Shown here one piece after another: positions 24,820 to 38,251 of a stretch of 64,000 nt of DNA. Location of the stretch: contig JAQFWX010000014.1 in the NCBI GenBank assembly GCA_027605045.1, forward strand, positions 617,391-681,390, given 5' to 3'. The DNA comes from Phallus indusiatus (lineage: Eukaryota; Basidiomycota; Agaricomycetes; Phallales; Phallaceae). The notes beneath the pieces are model-generated. The model was not told where the DNA came from, ran no database searches, and saw only the letters and a program-made list of their open reading frames with translations. Every line of letters starts with the position of its first letter. Position 1 is the first letter of the stretch. A program made the position numbers and the translations under genes.

Positions 24820-25990
24820 AGTCAAGCCTCCACCTATCCCAGTAGTGGACACAACTTGAATCAAGAACGTCAGTCTCACCGTTACGTTACTACACAAGTT
24901 TTGCGCACGTCAACTCCGTCCGTTCGCTTGCTCATTCGACGTCGTGGAGTCGCGGTCCACTTGCTTCATTCTGTCCAACCGTGCTCATACCGGTATGTCA
25001 CGAGATGTCGTACTGGGTACTAAGGCTAACTAAGGCTGACTCAGGCTAACTCATCGAAATCGGAGTAGCAGACTACCCCACACTCGTCAACAGCGTTGAG
25101 AACACGGATGTAACGTCGCCCAAGTCCCGTTCAGTGACAAGCAAATGCTGTCGTCGTCCACACTTCAACGCTGCAATTATATGGGAAGGGAAGTGCTCTG
25201 TTATGTTACACGTCTCGTTTGAATGCAGGTGCGTTCCATCTTCAAAATGAGACTACGAGATAGGAGTTTCTGATTCATTTGTAGTGTATAACCAACGTGA
25301 TGGAGTCAGGCGTCCGATCAGCGCAATGGTGGAGAAGTCGACACGTTCAGGAACATCAATCTCGTCAATACCAAGCAAGTGTCTCTACACGCATATCCAA
25401 TTCGTTCTTTCACGTAGTCCATCCTGACACTTATCTCATACATGGATGCAGTCTCGATGAATCTGCCATGCTCACGGCTCACGTCATCTCGTCTGACTGC
25501 TCTGCGACAGATAACAACCATCAACGCTGCATGGTCTCTGAGAACAGGCAAAATACATTTGGGGCGTATTTCGCTCCAAGCAACGGATGAATGTTCTTCA
25601 CGATATGCATATTGCAACCCGGTTCTCCCAGGTAAGGCCATTTCATTTGGCGATGTCAATTCGTCAATAAAGTGAGACGCTCAAGTACAGTATACCCTCC
25701 ACACAGTGAAGTAGCGATGGCAGTCTGTCAGTGCCACATCGCCAACGAGCGGTACGCCGCTCGTTAATTACATATACTGATTCCGGATGTATCATTAGCG
25801 GATTTTTTCGGTCCATAGAAACTTATCATTGATATAACACTATGCGACTCGGACCTCGGGTTATCGTGTATTTTTTAGGCAATCCTATACTAGTCAACCA
25901 GAAATCCCAAAGCATTAGCCCTTCACCAGGATACGATGACACGGAATTTGGTAATAGGTCCGTCAAGACCGACGAAGCCTTTGTTGCTAT
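24820..25990 (+). pseudogene. GH16 beta-glucanase-like relics 4 and 5 (two partial copies)
   Basis: Two overlapping plus-strand remnants. The first (24820-25010) has only the degraded active-site block. The second (25240-25600) reads NGGEVDTFRNINLVNTK, then after an intron SSDCSATDNNHQRCMVSENR and NTFGAYFAPSNG. This order matches GH16: active-site block, a Cys-rich loop ending in a Cys/Asn/Gly segment, then the N-(S/T)-(Y/F)-G-x-x-F strand. Frames are interrupted, and the second catalytic Glu is replaced. Confidence 0.55.
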
Positions 25991-26365
25991 GTACTGTTAA
26001 TGCATTTAGTCCCGGTTCTTCCGGTTGTGGCTCTTCTGCACCAAATTCTGCGCCCTATTTTGTACTGCAGCTGTTTTACACTCGCTTCTTGCAAGGAGCT
26101 GCATTGATTTGACCTGGATTTACGTGTGGCTATGTATGTATGTTTATAAAAGCACTCGTGGTGGTTGCAGTTGGACGTTCGTCACAATTCTTATCCGTAC
26201 ATCAAACCTTTAACCCCCGTTTGGCACTATACATTAGAACATTTTCTGAATTTATACAGCAAGATGATCATGGTGAATCACAAATCCTAGGTCATGTTTG
26301 AAATGTTTAGGTCTAAAATTCCGAGTCGTATACTTTGATCTCGCATATTGTGCCCATTGACAACA

Positions 26366-28131
26366 CTAAGCCGACTCGGACTCTTCGCGTCCAATCTCGA
26401 CGTTCAACGGGGCCGATCCTGTCGAAATATCGTCATCACTTTCGACCCTTGCATTGTGTACCGGTATTTCATGATTTCCCATTTCCACCAGGATAGATCG
26501 GTGTATATAATTCGCCACGCTTTGAATTTGAATAGTAGGGAGTGTTATGTTCGCGGCTTGAATTGCTGCGGAATTTTGTTGACGAAGATCCAATGTGAAA
26601 TCGGCGAGTAAGGTGGCCGAAAGACTTGGAATCGAAGATGAAACATGACGTTAGGATGAAGACAGATATGACCATACCTCTGTTGAATATTATTCAAGAT
26701 ACTGGCTGCAGTCTGATTGTAATATGAATGGCCTGATACTTTATTCAATTAGAATCATGATGATGTATGCTCACAACATTCTGAATCTGCATGCAAAATC
26801 CAATTACTGAGAAAATTTGATGAGAATACGGGTTTTACATACCTGAATAATAATTATGAGAGGGGGGGTAAAAATGATCACGAAACTTGGAAGAGTATAT
26901 AAATTCAGCCGTGCAAGTGATTCTTTTGCATCGTTATCCAACAAACTTACCAAAACCTCGACATAACTAATTCAATGTGAATGTGTGAGCTCAAATTCGT
27001 TAAAGACATGATTGAAACGTACTTTGGTTGAGTAGCACTGAAACAAGATCATTTCCATTTTGAATGCCGGTTTCACGCTTCAATTTCCATGTACCCCAGA
27101 CTTTCCATAAGCAAACAGAGAAGACAATTAGATCAGCTAAGATAAAACAAATATTTTCGGCCAAGGACAGTGGAAAGACTTCGGTGAAATCGTATTACAA
27201 TTAGTTTAGGCCTATTAGTAACACATAATGTTCACACAGACTTACAAACAGAGCTAAAAAAATATTAATGAGACAAAATTCAACATAACATGACAGTTTC
27301 ATTGTTTTGCACCTAGTGTTCGAGCATCCCTGAGGTAGTGTTGCATCTGAATATAAGGTAAGAATACCACTATGTTGGTACTAATACCTTTCACTGAAAT
27401 ATGAATTTCTTACTGAAAATGAATGTGCCAAGCCCTCCGAAAAAAAGTAAAGCTAAAACCGCAGCTACGACCTTGTTCCCTTCACACAACGAGTGTGATC
27501 GGGCAATCAACAAGCCTGCACAAATGGTTCAAGTTCAAAAAGGGATTAATTCACAAATCATATAATTATGCTGCCGGGCTACACCAACCTTGAACACCGA
27601 CGTATCCCAGAATAACTACGACATTGTCTATACGGTACAGAATATCGCACAAACTTTTTGCACGTTTTAAACTTCGATCTTCGTAGCAGATCATACTATC
27701 TTACCTTCCTAGCTGCAAGGAAAATATTGTTAACACTACTTTGCCGCCGCCGGATATATTTCTGCTCACTGGTAAGGCGTTTAACCAAAAGAAAATCACA
27801 CGATCAACAAGTGTTCCATATCTAGTAAACGTATAAAGCAAAGTTGGGATGCTGAGAGGTCTTGGTGACAGCCACACATGTACGATTTCTTGTGACATTG
27901 ACAATACCGTAGCATATGCGAGAAGTGCTATTATTTTCAATGCTCGAGTGTTCATATAGCCTTTGTGAATGAGAAAAAGTACCTAGAGTGGCACAATTCA
28001 CAAGCGTGAAGACATAACTAGTGCTTATAGTCAATTAAATGACAAATATATAAGATAAAAACCCACTCAAGATATGCGGTCTGAATCATGTCTGTGATGT
28101 CCATGACATTGTTCATAGAATTGTTGTTCAT
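26366..28131 (-). CDS. DUF6533 GPCR-like membrane protein, array copy 5
   Basis: ATG at 28131 (MNNNSMNNVMD) to stop at 26366. The DUF6533 core (SQEIVHVWLSPRPLSIPT, TRYGTLVD) lies at 27760-27920. The helix equivalent of RAYSLCQGNK reads RSHSLCEGNK (27460-27520). VWGTWKLKRETGIQ lies near 27050-27110 and the tail with SILVEMGNHE at 26380-26620. The 16-nt and 12-nt microexons are present with intact splice sites. All exon frames checked are open. It pairs tightly with copy 6, only 1.06 kb away, with no HSP20 or GH16 relic between. Confidence 0.8.
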
Positions 28132-28139
28132 TTTCGAAG

Positions 28140-28940
28140 TCTGAAGTGTAGTAGTACGGGTGAGCTGAGGGATTGTTTGGAGTCTGAGTTGTGGGCCAAG
28201 AGTGAGACGGAAAAGCCTCGTGCATATAAAAACGAAGAGGAAGTGGATGCCTATTGTCAAGTTGCCATCAATCATCGAGTGACTCAAATTGTTGCAATCA
28301 CAATAACTACCGACATCTCGAATCTTCCGCACACAGCGGCCCGTATGAAAATCGCAAGCATATAATCGTTGGAATGGCAGCCTGAGTATCACAGCGCAAT
28401 TAGTTTTATAGATTATTCGTCTTTTATATAAGTATCAGCTTAATTGCTAGGAGCTTCAAGATTCTTTTGAAAATGCGCTTCACGGATTGGCCACCTGTAC
28501 TAGTCATTTCAAAATTCCAAACTGTCGATCATGCCAGGATGATCATTGATAAATGATACGCGGTGATTCCAATGCAAGCTATATTTTATTGTTCAACAAT
28601 ATGACTGTCCATCAGCACATAAATTACCTCAGAACCCAGCCATGTTTTGGCGCAAGCTCCTGCTGAGATGAATTCAAAGACAAACGTCTTACTTCGGGCA
28701 TAATTTCCTTAGACTGTCTTCAATTTCATGAGCCTGGAGTATCGACACAGCAGGATCAATTCTTATTCTTTCAATAATACGTTTCCATCGTTATTTTGAG
28801 ACAGTTGATATGATCGTCGTTTATTAGTCGCCGGCCAGACGTATCATGTTAACAGAAAGACACAGCTATCGGTTGAATGTCGGCAGAAATTAAACCAGAC
28901 GCCACAAGCCACCTGGCGCAAAATCCAAAATCACTATAGG
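28140..28940. repeat. Paralogous 5' flank of copy 5 (partner of 20640-21560)
   Basis: Second member of the segmental duplication described at 20640-21560. It contains no intact gene and is followed directly by the 3' end of copy 6. Confidence 0.55.
28224..28231 (-). promoter_or_regulatory. TATA-like box of copy 5
   Basis: Minus strand ttttatat, about 95 bp upstream of the copy 5 ATG, matching the element before copy 4. Confidence 0.45.
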
Positions 28941-29189
28941 GTAAGTATTAAGCTGAATGAGATTTTTTTTTTCACATATTTTTAAGATGAACAAGCTACG
29001 GTTGTGCGACTGCGCTGCCCAAGTACCAGTGCGTCTATTTCGAGGTGGCACTTCGGCTGAGAAATAAATTATGACAGTACAATAAATAAAATGCCAGTGA
29101 TCTTTAAAACCACACCCATCATAAATATGATGTTGAGGCCTAAACTTCGCGTACTCTGACAGCACGTATTTGTGCCCACTGTCGCGATA

Positions 29190-30948
29190 CTAGTAAGCTG
29201 ACTCTTCGTGCCAAATCTCAACGTCCAGAGATGCCGTCGGAACATTGCTGTCGTCTTCGACTCTTGCGTGTATGGGTATATCATGATCTCCCATCTCCAC
29301 GAGGATGGATTGGTGTATATAATTCGCCACGCTTTGGATTTGGATGGTAGGCAATGTTATATTCGCAGCTTGAATGGCTGCGGAATTTTTTTGACGAAGA
29401 TCCAACGTGAAATCGGCAATCAAAATAGCGGAAAGACTTGGAATTGAAGATAAACAATACCATTTTTTTGATAGAGGATAGAAATAGCCATACCTATGTT
29501 GAATACTGAGCATGATATTGATTGCAGTCTGAAATGCAGCATGTATTTGAAGAAGTTCAGTGCCCTCGGATTATTATGACTGGACGTTGTATACAAGGTG
29601 TGCTTACGCTAATTCTAAACTGTATGAGGACGTCAGCTGCAAAGGAAATGGGATTAGATCACGCATTGTTACCTACTTGATCCAATATTAAAAGAGCAAC
29701 GGAAAAAATAATCACGAAGCTCAAAAAGAACTATTTATTGCGAAGAATGAGTCGTTTTCTTTTCTAAACTCACCAAAATCGCGACACAACTAATTCGGGA
29801 TGATGTTAACACAGCTTCGTTATTTGATGATTGGAAATTAAACGTACGTTGGTTGAATAGCACGGACGCAAGGTCAGTCCCACTTCGAATACCGATTTCG
29901 CGTTTCAGCGTCCAAATATCCCAGATTTTCCATAAACAGACGCAGAAGACAATAAGATCAGTTAAGAGAGTACAGATATTTGCGGCCAAGGTCATTAAGG
30001 ATGCTTCGATGAAGTCGTGTTCCATTTAGCCCTATTAGTATTAAGTAAAGTTTATTCAAACCTACGGGGACTGAAAAAGATTTCAGCACAAAATACGACA
30101 TGATTCAAAGCCCATTCCTCACCTATGAGAGCATCCGGGAGTTTTTGCTATATCTAGGAAGAAGACTGATGTTATTGTGTTAAAAGATTTTCCACTGATG
30201 AACTGCTTACCATAAATGCTTAAAGTAAACCCTCCCCAAAAAAGTAAAGCCAAAACGCCGACCACGACCTTGTTTCCTCGACATAACGAATATGCTCGAA
30301 TGATCAACAAGCCTAATCAGATATTCTCAAGAACAATTCACGAGCTACATACATATTTGTCGTACCAACCTTGAACGCCAATATATACCAAACTAACTAC
30401 AATATCTTGTGCATAGGCCCTCTCGTTGCACAAACTTTGTACTTGTAAATCTGACAATCTTCGTGAACCTGCAATGTCTTACCTTCCTAGCTGTAAGAGA
30501 AAAACGGTCAGCGCTGATCGTGGCAGGCCCGGCATTTCAAAGATAATACTCCTACTCACTGGCAAAAACTCTGACCAGGAGATGACGCCCTGACTAACAA
30601 CACTTCCATATCTTGTAAAAATATAAAGCAAATTTGGGATGCTAAAAGGTTTCGGTGATAGCCACATGTATACCACTTCTTGGGGTATAGCCAATACCAA
30701 ATTGTAAATGAGGAGAGCTGCAGTGAGATACCATGTTCAGTGACCAATTGCTTATGTGGCTTATAACAAATATTGATGACGTACCTAGGTTAGCATAGTT
30801 TATAACCGTCAAGACATAGCTAAGGCCCTATTATCAATCGAATAATGATATTCAAGATGAAAAGTTACTTGAAATATATTATCTGAATGAGTTCCGGAGT
30901 GACTGCAATACTGGTGGAGGTGGCGTTGGCGTCGGTGTTATTGTTCAT
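29190..30948 (-). CDS. DUF6533 GPCR-like membrane protein, array copy 6
   Basis: ATG at 30948 (MNNNTDANATSTS) to stop at 29190. Core IPQEVVYMWLSPKPFSIPN and TRYGSVVS at 30560-30700; RAYSLCRGNK at 30255-30305; the IWDIWTLKREIGIR variant of the Trp helix near 29890-29950; tail DFTLDLRQKNSAAI and SILVEMGDHD at 29200-29420. The 12-nt microexon reads FRIS. All visible exons are open. Note the 16-nt microexon variant ending RDFG/W-type rather than SRFW. HSP20 relic 5 lies upstream. Confidence 0.8.
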
Positions 30949-31149
30949 TTTTGAAGAGTCAAGAAGGCTGAAAAGCAATGAGAGTAAATGACACGAAGTC
31001 CTGAGTTGTAGGAGACGTATAAACATGTATTTAAGAAAACTGAACGAAGACAAAAGTGTATGTCCAACCTACTCTCATCAACCATTGACACTGCCAGTGT
31101 TCGGACCGAAAATGTCGTTTCCTTAGAGATAAACGCATCAATAACATAC

Positions 31150-32230
31150 TCATCTTTTTCGGCTTTCTGTACTTGATTGAGGTCACGAGTTTTGCATGTT
31201 TAGTGTCTTATCGCTTGCCTTGAAAAATAGGGAGTTTTGAACCTACTGAGCCGACAGCGTCGTATACGTAATGGTCGTCGAGGAAAATGTATTTTCTGCA
31301 CTCAGCAAAGCCTGATTACTAGTATAACGTTAAATTTGACTGAATGCGAACTTAAGCCCTTTGAAAGACTCACAACTTTGCGGGTATACCCCAAAAAATC
31401 ACGTGGTCTCACCGACGATGATGAGTGCCAATGATGATGATGATATTGCCGGCGTTTCATCCATCCAATTCGGGTCGTCCATCAGCATCGAAACCACACG
31501 AACGAGTCTGATTTTGGCCCTGTTTCATTGAAAAGTTCATGTTACAACGACGATGGAGATGATTATAAGGAGGTCGACTCGCTTCTGCTGATGTCGACGA
31601 GTCGTTCATTTGTTCAGAGCCTTGAATCATCCTTATGTCTAAAGAATCATCAATAACCTGCGGTTTTCCGTGTGTTTCGGTGTTTTTTAGGAACAAATAC
31701 ACGTCCAATTGTAAAGAGGTTGGAAATGGGTGCCAGACACACTTCTCACAAGACCTCTGTCCGGTAAGGCGAAGTACCAGAAGACCGCTGACGACGACTC
31801 TGCAGCATCGGGGAACTGGGATAACCTGATGATTCAGGGGATCGTATCCTTGGGACCATCCAGAGTACCATAAGTCTGTGCGAGTCGACGCTTTAATACC
31901 CGAGAATGAAACCCCGTTATTGAGGTGTTGACAAACTTAAAGTACCGTGAAAACGTATATCACAGACTGTCAAACTTGAGTACCAATTTCATCTGATAAT
32001 CCTTCTAATCAGATATACGTTGAATTTTTCGAAATCATGTTTAATTAGATATGTTACTTTGATACATGTAAAAATAAGCATAGTTTAAAACCTACTAGTA
32101 GGAATGACATACACTCAACAAAGCGACCAAGTATATCGTGGACAAGCACAGTCCACTTATCAATACACGGATACGAACGCGAGATCAGGAAATAGGAGTC
32201 AAATCACAGAATACCCAAAGTAAACGTATC
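31150..32230. repeat. Paralogous spacer (partner of 22335-23390)
   Basis: Second copy of the conserved spacer found before HSP20 relic 4, including gggtgccagacacacttc near 31725 and the K-A-K-Y-Q-K peptide. One TAA/TAG separates the frames here. No intact gene. Confidence 0.5.
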
Positions 32231-32264
32231 GAAAATTGGTGGCGTTGTTGGCTGCGCCAGGGAT

Positions 32265-32869
32265 CTACTGAATCTGAACCCTGAAGAACCCTTCATCTTT
32301 GGTATTCTCAGGAATACGGAAAGTTAGAATGCCGTTCTGCAACTTCGCATCAGTCCTGAAACTATCAACGGCACGAGGAAGCCAGACTATACGTGTGAAG
32401 TGAGGAAGTTGCGTTCAGAGTGGTAGGCGCAGGAGTATCCGGTTTGGGGACTTAATCGAATATGTTAGTCCCCAGGGAAGGAAAGCAACGTAAATAATGA
32501 ACATACCTTCATTGGAGGCGGATATATCTCCATTTTCATTGACAGATGCAGCTGCGGTAGTGGCGTTCGCAATATTGTGACGCGCCCTAGCCAGAATGAT
32601 CCCTTTAATATTCAAACTACGCCGATTATCCATAACCTGGCCTCAAGATTATCTTTTTTGACCCCAGGGACTTCAGTTTCGACAGCATAATCGTTGTTAT
32701 GCTCTGACAGGTATAGAGTTGCGTAGCGGGACTAGACAAAGCCGCCAAGAGGTGCAAAGTGGTGACGCATGATTAGGAATGAGGATGGTAATCAATCTGA
32801 ATGGGCTACATCGTCGAAGAGTCTGAAGAAGGGGCGGAATTCGTTGAGAGATGTGTAGGAGAAAGACAT
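32265..32869 (-). pseudogene. HSP20 relic 5
   Basis: Minus strand, ATG at 32869 (MSFSYTSLNEFRPFFRLF) to the TAG at 32265. Damage visible: a frameshift after DVAHS, an in-frame TAG replacing the Arg codon in GFV-R-SRY, and a 1-bp loss before the RRSLNIKG block. The alpha-crystallin core NNDYAVETEVPGVKKDNLE is still readable. Intermediate in decay between relics 4 and 6. Confidence 0.75.
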
Positions 32870-34460
32870 TCATTATAAGACGAGCGTGTGGTTGTGGAAG
32901 TTGTTCGGTAGAATCGCTTTTTGTGAATTGACAGGTTAAAGCAAAGGGCTTATGCACTCATCGACCATGGGCCGTTGAAGAGTACTAGTATCGTAGAGCC
33001 CTTAGCAACGTCCAGCCAGAATTTCAGTAGCTACGTTCGGTCGCGGGTGCAGTATGGTGGCTGGTATGTGACATTCACGATGCGTACGTTAAACTAATGC
33101 TCTTTAAACTCTGTACCGGGAAGATTCCACGAAAATATCCCAAGCTTTTTAGAGCGACAAGTCCCTATGAATAAGATATCTCACCCAGTATACTGATTCC
33201 TAAATGGCAGTGACTGAATGACATCCTCTCAAGTGAATTAGATAGTTCTCCATAACCAGCGTCCTTCGTCGCATAGCTTAGGGAACGCACTCTTCTCCGA
33301 GTCGTTACGGTGTAATGGGGGACATGAGTTGGGTTGGACATGAGGACAGGCAACAACAGTGAGCACGGCGCCTGAATTAGTCATCGTCGGAGTCTGAATA
33401 TTGAATACCACCCACTGCACCACTTTTGTCTCGACGACGACGAATCCGAAGCCCCTGTCCGATAGAAACTATTCATTCTACGGTGCAGGGACAAGTGCAG
33501 CGAGCTTGGAGGAATGGAAGGAGAGGACATTACCTGTGTCATCAAGCTCAATAGACACCCCACGAGTCCGCTCGCAAAGTTCCCTCGCCTCACCAATTTC
33601 TCCACAATTTCGAAGAGAACTGAAGTCCACCTTGAGTTTGAGGAACAACGACGGTGCGTTCTTCTTTCTTATCTTCAGATTCTTTCACACTTGTAGCACT
33701 AACATTTATATCTTGTTGATCTAGGACGCAAGCGGTAGTAAGTTTTCTGCTTCGAGCTCATATTCGTTAGTTCGAGGTCAGTACAACAATAGCAGTTACA
33801 TGTTACACCCCGTGCATTCAGGAATCGATGGCTCAATTACTGCTTTTTAAAATCCCACCGTGTCAGCTTTTCCCGCCCGGTCATGAGGGTGTGTAAAGCT
33901 AGCCTTCAGCACGCGTTCGCGAGCAGGCCGATTGCTTGGATCTGCGGTCCATCCCAGGTGTCAGCCCCAACGAATCATCGCGAGAGCTTGAATTCCACAC
34001 CAGCTGTTTATTTCTCCTTCACTCGAGAGCCACCGCATCTACGTCGGGGACCCAGTTTGAATTCTAAAAGCGATCGCCAGTTTCTATGAACCTGCGCAAC
34101 GTAGCGGCCGAAAATGATTTCAGGTGAATATTGGAGATGTTGGGTCCAATTTGGCAGTGGGAGTGAGCATTGGGATGACACGTAACCCTTGTGGCCGGTT
34201 TACTCCAACTGGGATGGTTTGTCTCCTCTATCCGGCGCATAGAACAAGTTTTGGTTTTCTGATTCTTGTGGATATTCGGCGTTGATTGTATCAGCTTTTT
34301 TCTGAAGCAGCTCAATCCCGGATTTTACTACGAATTTGCATGGGTATGCTATGTATCATGCATGTATGAATCTTATATGCAAAACATATGTAAGTAAAAT
34401 TCTTACAGCAAAGTAAAAAAAAAAAGCAAGTCATTTTTTGAACACATAAATACGTTAAGT
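32870..34460. other. Spacer upstream of HSP20 relic 5
   Basis: No gene supported. The 33340-33560 part resembles 24530-24640 (catcgtcggagt..gaat; aagctcaatagacacc), so it is unit-derived. The GH16 relic expected here is not recognisable. Confidence 0.35.
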
Positions 34461-36260
34461 TTAAGGTCCAAAATTCCTATACTCTGGCAACACATTTCCG
34501 TACTCATTGTCCGAATATGAATAACTGGGAGCTGACTCTTTGCTTCCAATCCCGACATCCGAAGAACCCGTCGAATAATCATCATCATTCGGTATTTCAG
34601 GGTCCATCATTTCCACAAGAATAGATTCGTGTAAATAATTAGCCACGCTCTGAAATTGGAAAGCAAGTAATGTTGCATTGGCGGCGTGAGATGCTATTGA
34701 ATTTGAATTTTTTTGACGAAGGTCCAAAGTAAATTCCGCGAGTAAAATGGCCGAAAGGCTTCGAAGATTAATAGTGAGGTTAGGATTAGAATAGGAATGG
34801 TCATACCTGTGATGAATAGTGCTTATAATAATGTTCGCAGCCTTTACATAAATGTGAAGGTCGGTGCACAAGTTATTATAACTTGATACTTTGTTTTAAG
34901 AAAGGGTACTTACATTATTTCCAAACTGCGTTCAAAGGTCAGCCGCTAATAAAATATAGCTAGAGTCTGAATTTATTACCTGATTGACAATCAACAGAGT
35001 AGTCGTAAAGATAATCACGAAGCTTTAGAAAAAGAAATGATCGTTTAATCATAAAAACCTGTTTCTCGTTTTCTAGACTCACAAAAACCTCAATACAGCT
35101 AATTTGATATTATAACGTAATAAAGTAAGTTCGTCAATTACATTAATGTGATTAAAACATACTCTGGTTGAGAAACACCGAGACCACGTCATTGTGACTT
35201 CGAATGCCGATTTCACGTTTTAACTTCCATGTACCCCAGACCTTCGATAAACAAACAAAGAAAACAGTCAGATCATTCAGGATAGTACAGATATTTCCGA
35301 CCAAGATTGGTCGGTGAGCTTTGATCAAAATCGCGGTCAGGCTTGTGAGAAACCAACAACGCTTCTTTTAGACGTACGAAGCTGGCTCAGGCTAGAGAAA
35401 CAATTGAATGTTAAAGTACGCGCGAATTAAGAATGATTCCACACCTTTGGAAGCATCCTCCAGTTTTTACTGCACCTAATTGATATGGAATGTGTCGTTC
35501 CGTATTCTTACTGCAGTGAGATTTCTATAACCTACTAGTATAAATGAATGAACCAAGCCCTCCCCCAAAAAAGATTACCAGAATCCCGGTCACGATCTTT
35601 TGTCCATTACATAGCGAGTATGCTCGGAGAGTCAATAAGCCTAAAAGCTTTTCTCAAATGGCATTCATGATCTGTTTGCTATACCGACCTTGAACACCAA
35701 TATATACCAAAATATATGCAATATCCAGCGCTATGACCAGGTTATCACATAATCTTTTATACCTTGTAAATTTCCCAGTCTTCACAACGAATATGTATAT
35801 TATCTTACCTTTCTTTCTGGAGGCAAAATAGTCAACACTGCTTGCAGAGCCCAGGGTATCACAAAGAATGATATTCATACTTACTGATGAAAATCGTAAC
35901 CAGAGAGAGAATCCTAGACTGAAAAGACTTCCATACCTTGTAAAGGCATAAAGCACAGTTGGAATGCTGAACGACCTCGGGAATAGCCATATATACACCA
36001 CCTCTCGTGGTATGGCCAGTATCGAAGTGTAGATAAAAAGGGCTGAGACATTATTTTAAGCACTGGAATGTTTACGCAGTTTCTTGAAATCGTTGAAAAT
36101 ACCTAGATTGGCACATACTAGAAGATTTGAAACATTGCTAACGCCCCATAATCGGTTAAATATCGAGTAAAATATTCAATATAGAAACGCACTTGAGATG
36201 TTTTTCATGAATCAGCTCTAAAATGGCCACGCTAGTATTAGCAGTACTAGTATTCTCCAT
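34461..36260 (-). CDS. DUF6533 GPCR-like membrane protein, array copy 7
   Basis: ATG at 36260 (MENTSTANTS) to stop at 34461. Core REVVYIWLFPRSFSIPT and TRYGSLFS at 35890-36020; the RAYSLCNGQK helix near 35580-35640; VWGTWKLKREIGIR near 35200-35250; tail with DLRQKNSNSI and SILVEMMDPE at 34550-34760. It is the most divergent open copy. The tail extends about 22 residues past the usual Glu-Ser-Ala end (PSYSYSDNEYG...). The exon after the RAYSLC helix ends at a shifted gtaggt donor. Confidence 0.72.
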
Positions 36261-38251
36261 TCTCGAAGGCTAAAGTGCGTTTTGTGCAAAGTTAGTGGGG
36301 GTAGTATCACAATGTAAAACTGACAGGCGTATGTTAAAATTTAAGTGAAACTGAACAGAGGCACACTTTGAAAATGAATCATGTTAAAAATGACTACCCC
36401 ATGGCTGTAGGGATATTGCTTCTAGCCTTCATAAAGACTAATTATATCAAGCCTGTAATTAAATCTAGCCTTGGGAGGGAGGGGGGTTAAGCCGAGCGTG
36501 TTGATTGACATATAGTAGGTGAGGCAAAAAAAGCCTGCACGAGGCTCGATTCAAGTTAAAGATAGTCAAATAAAAACTGGTTGGATTGTGAAATTTTACT
36601 GGTGCTCAGTGACAATTTCAAAGTTAAACGACACTGCGGCGTCCTGATTTCGAGGTCAACATGTATGAGCTCAAGTTCAAATACTATGGCAATTCATGAT
36701 AAGAATGTTTGATTTTCTATTGAGCATTTGGTCGTGCTGCTGCCTTTGTCCTGACGGAGATCCAGCCAAAACATGCCCTGTCATCCCGAGCACGGGTGGC
36801 AACGTAACCAGTGGCATGATGCGTTCAAGTACGATGTTATACGGAATTCGATTTTCACGTCCGCGAGAGAAGGCTTCAAATTTGTCGAAGCTGGAGGAAT
36901 AGAAGAGAATAATTTTGGTGCGGTGAACGTTGTGCCGTTGCCGTTCAATTCCTCAAAATTCCATGAACAGCAGTGCATCGTGCGATTTCTCCAAGAAAAA
37001 AAACAGGCTGATTTGGCTTTGGCAGTTTAAATGGTAAAATGAAAGAACGGCGTGAGACACTGTTATTCATTTACAGGAACGTGATATATAATTAAAATCG
37101 CATCTGTCACAGGAGAAAATGGAAAAATGTGCGGCTCGAAATGAATAAAAGAATTGCGATGCGACCTACTAGTCATCTGCAAGTCGATTGCTCTTAGTAA
37201 ATCTCACACAGCCATGGCGTATGGCACTAGTCCTAATTAACAGTTTTCCCTATCGTTGGAAAACTACAACTCGGCGCTCAGCGCTGGAGGCCAACGTCGA
37301 TGCCATGGTCACTGATCTTGCGAATACTCAGGCTGACAAAAAGATCTTTTAGTAATGTTGCTTTCCCACCATCCTTGAAGCTTATTTGGGATATAATGCC
37401 GCCTCCTATCTCAGCTGGGTTACGATTCGTCGTTTCGGGAAAAGCTATGGCTGGCTATGAACAACGCGTCTGGCTTTGATATATTGTCTCAGAAAATTCG
37501 TGGCATTTTGTTTTCATGCATGTCGCCACGGTGACAACGTCGATCTTACGTCAAAACTCGGTGTCATATCTTGAGCTGGCTGAGGCGCGAATGTGATCAA
37601 ATCATCCTGAGCTGTGTTAACTAACTTGTCAGCCAATCGTCAGCTTTTGATTTCTTAATTTTTCCAACTCACGTCAAGTAAGTTTTGATCTTGGTATGGA
37701 AAGCCAAAAAGGACGCTTTTGTGGTAAAAAGGAGAGTGTGCTGCATGCCTTAACATTGGCGACTGACGAAAAAAATGAAAAAGCGCTCGAGGCATCGGGG
37801 AGGTAGATTATGTCATTCATCAGAGCGCCAAGCACGACAGAAGTTAGAACTCAGTCGATTCCGCTTAGACGAGTACATAACAACCTGAACAACGTCTTGC
37901 ATCCTCTTCATCTTGCGATGAACGTCTCAGGACTAAGTGATTTTACGAACTCTTTTCCTTTTATCGAGCATGACTAGCGGTTAACGGACAAAACATGATT
38001 CATCTTGATGCAAACAATCCGATTTGCTTGTCGCTTCCGCCCATGAGGCACACTTGTCATTGCCAAGGCAGGACATGCGTGCATGAGCTGTTACCGTGGG
38101 TAGAGATCTCAGGATTCAAATTTGGTGACGCCCATGCATTGTTCAAAGGACTTTTCTTTCTTTACATCTTCGCACTATCCAAGGTAGGCTCAGCGCGTAT
38201 GGTACCGTGATAGTGTTTACTGACAAGGCTGTCGCATATTGACCCACTTAG
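36261..38251. other. Spacer and 5' region of the F-box gene
   Basis: No gene supported. Around 36880-36960 there is a fragment similar to 50520-50570 and 56990-57050 (gttg(c/t)cgttgccg block), so array-derived DNA extends to about 37.0 kb. From there to 38.25 kb the DNA is unrelated to the array and probably holds the F-box gene promoter. Confidence 0.35.
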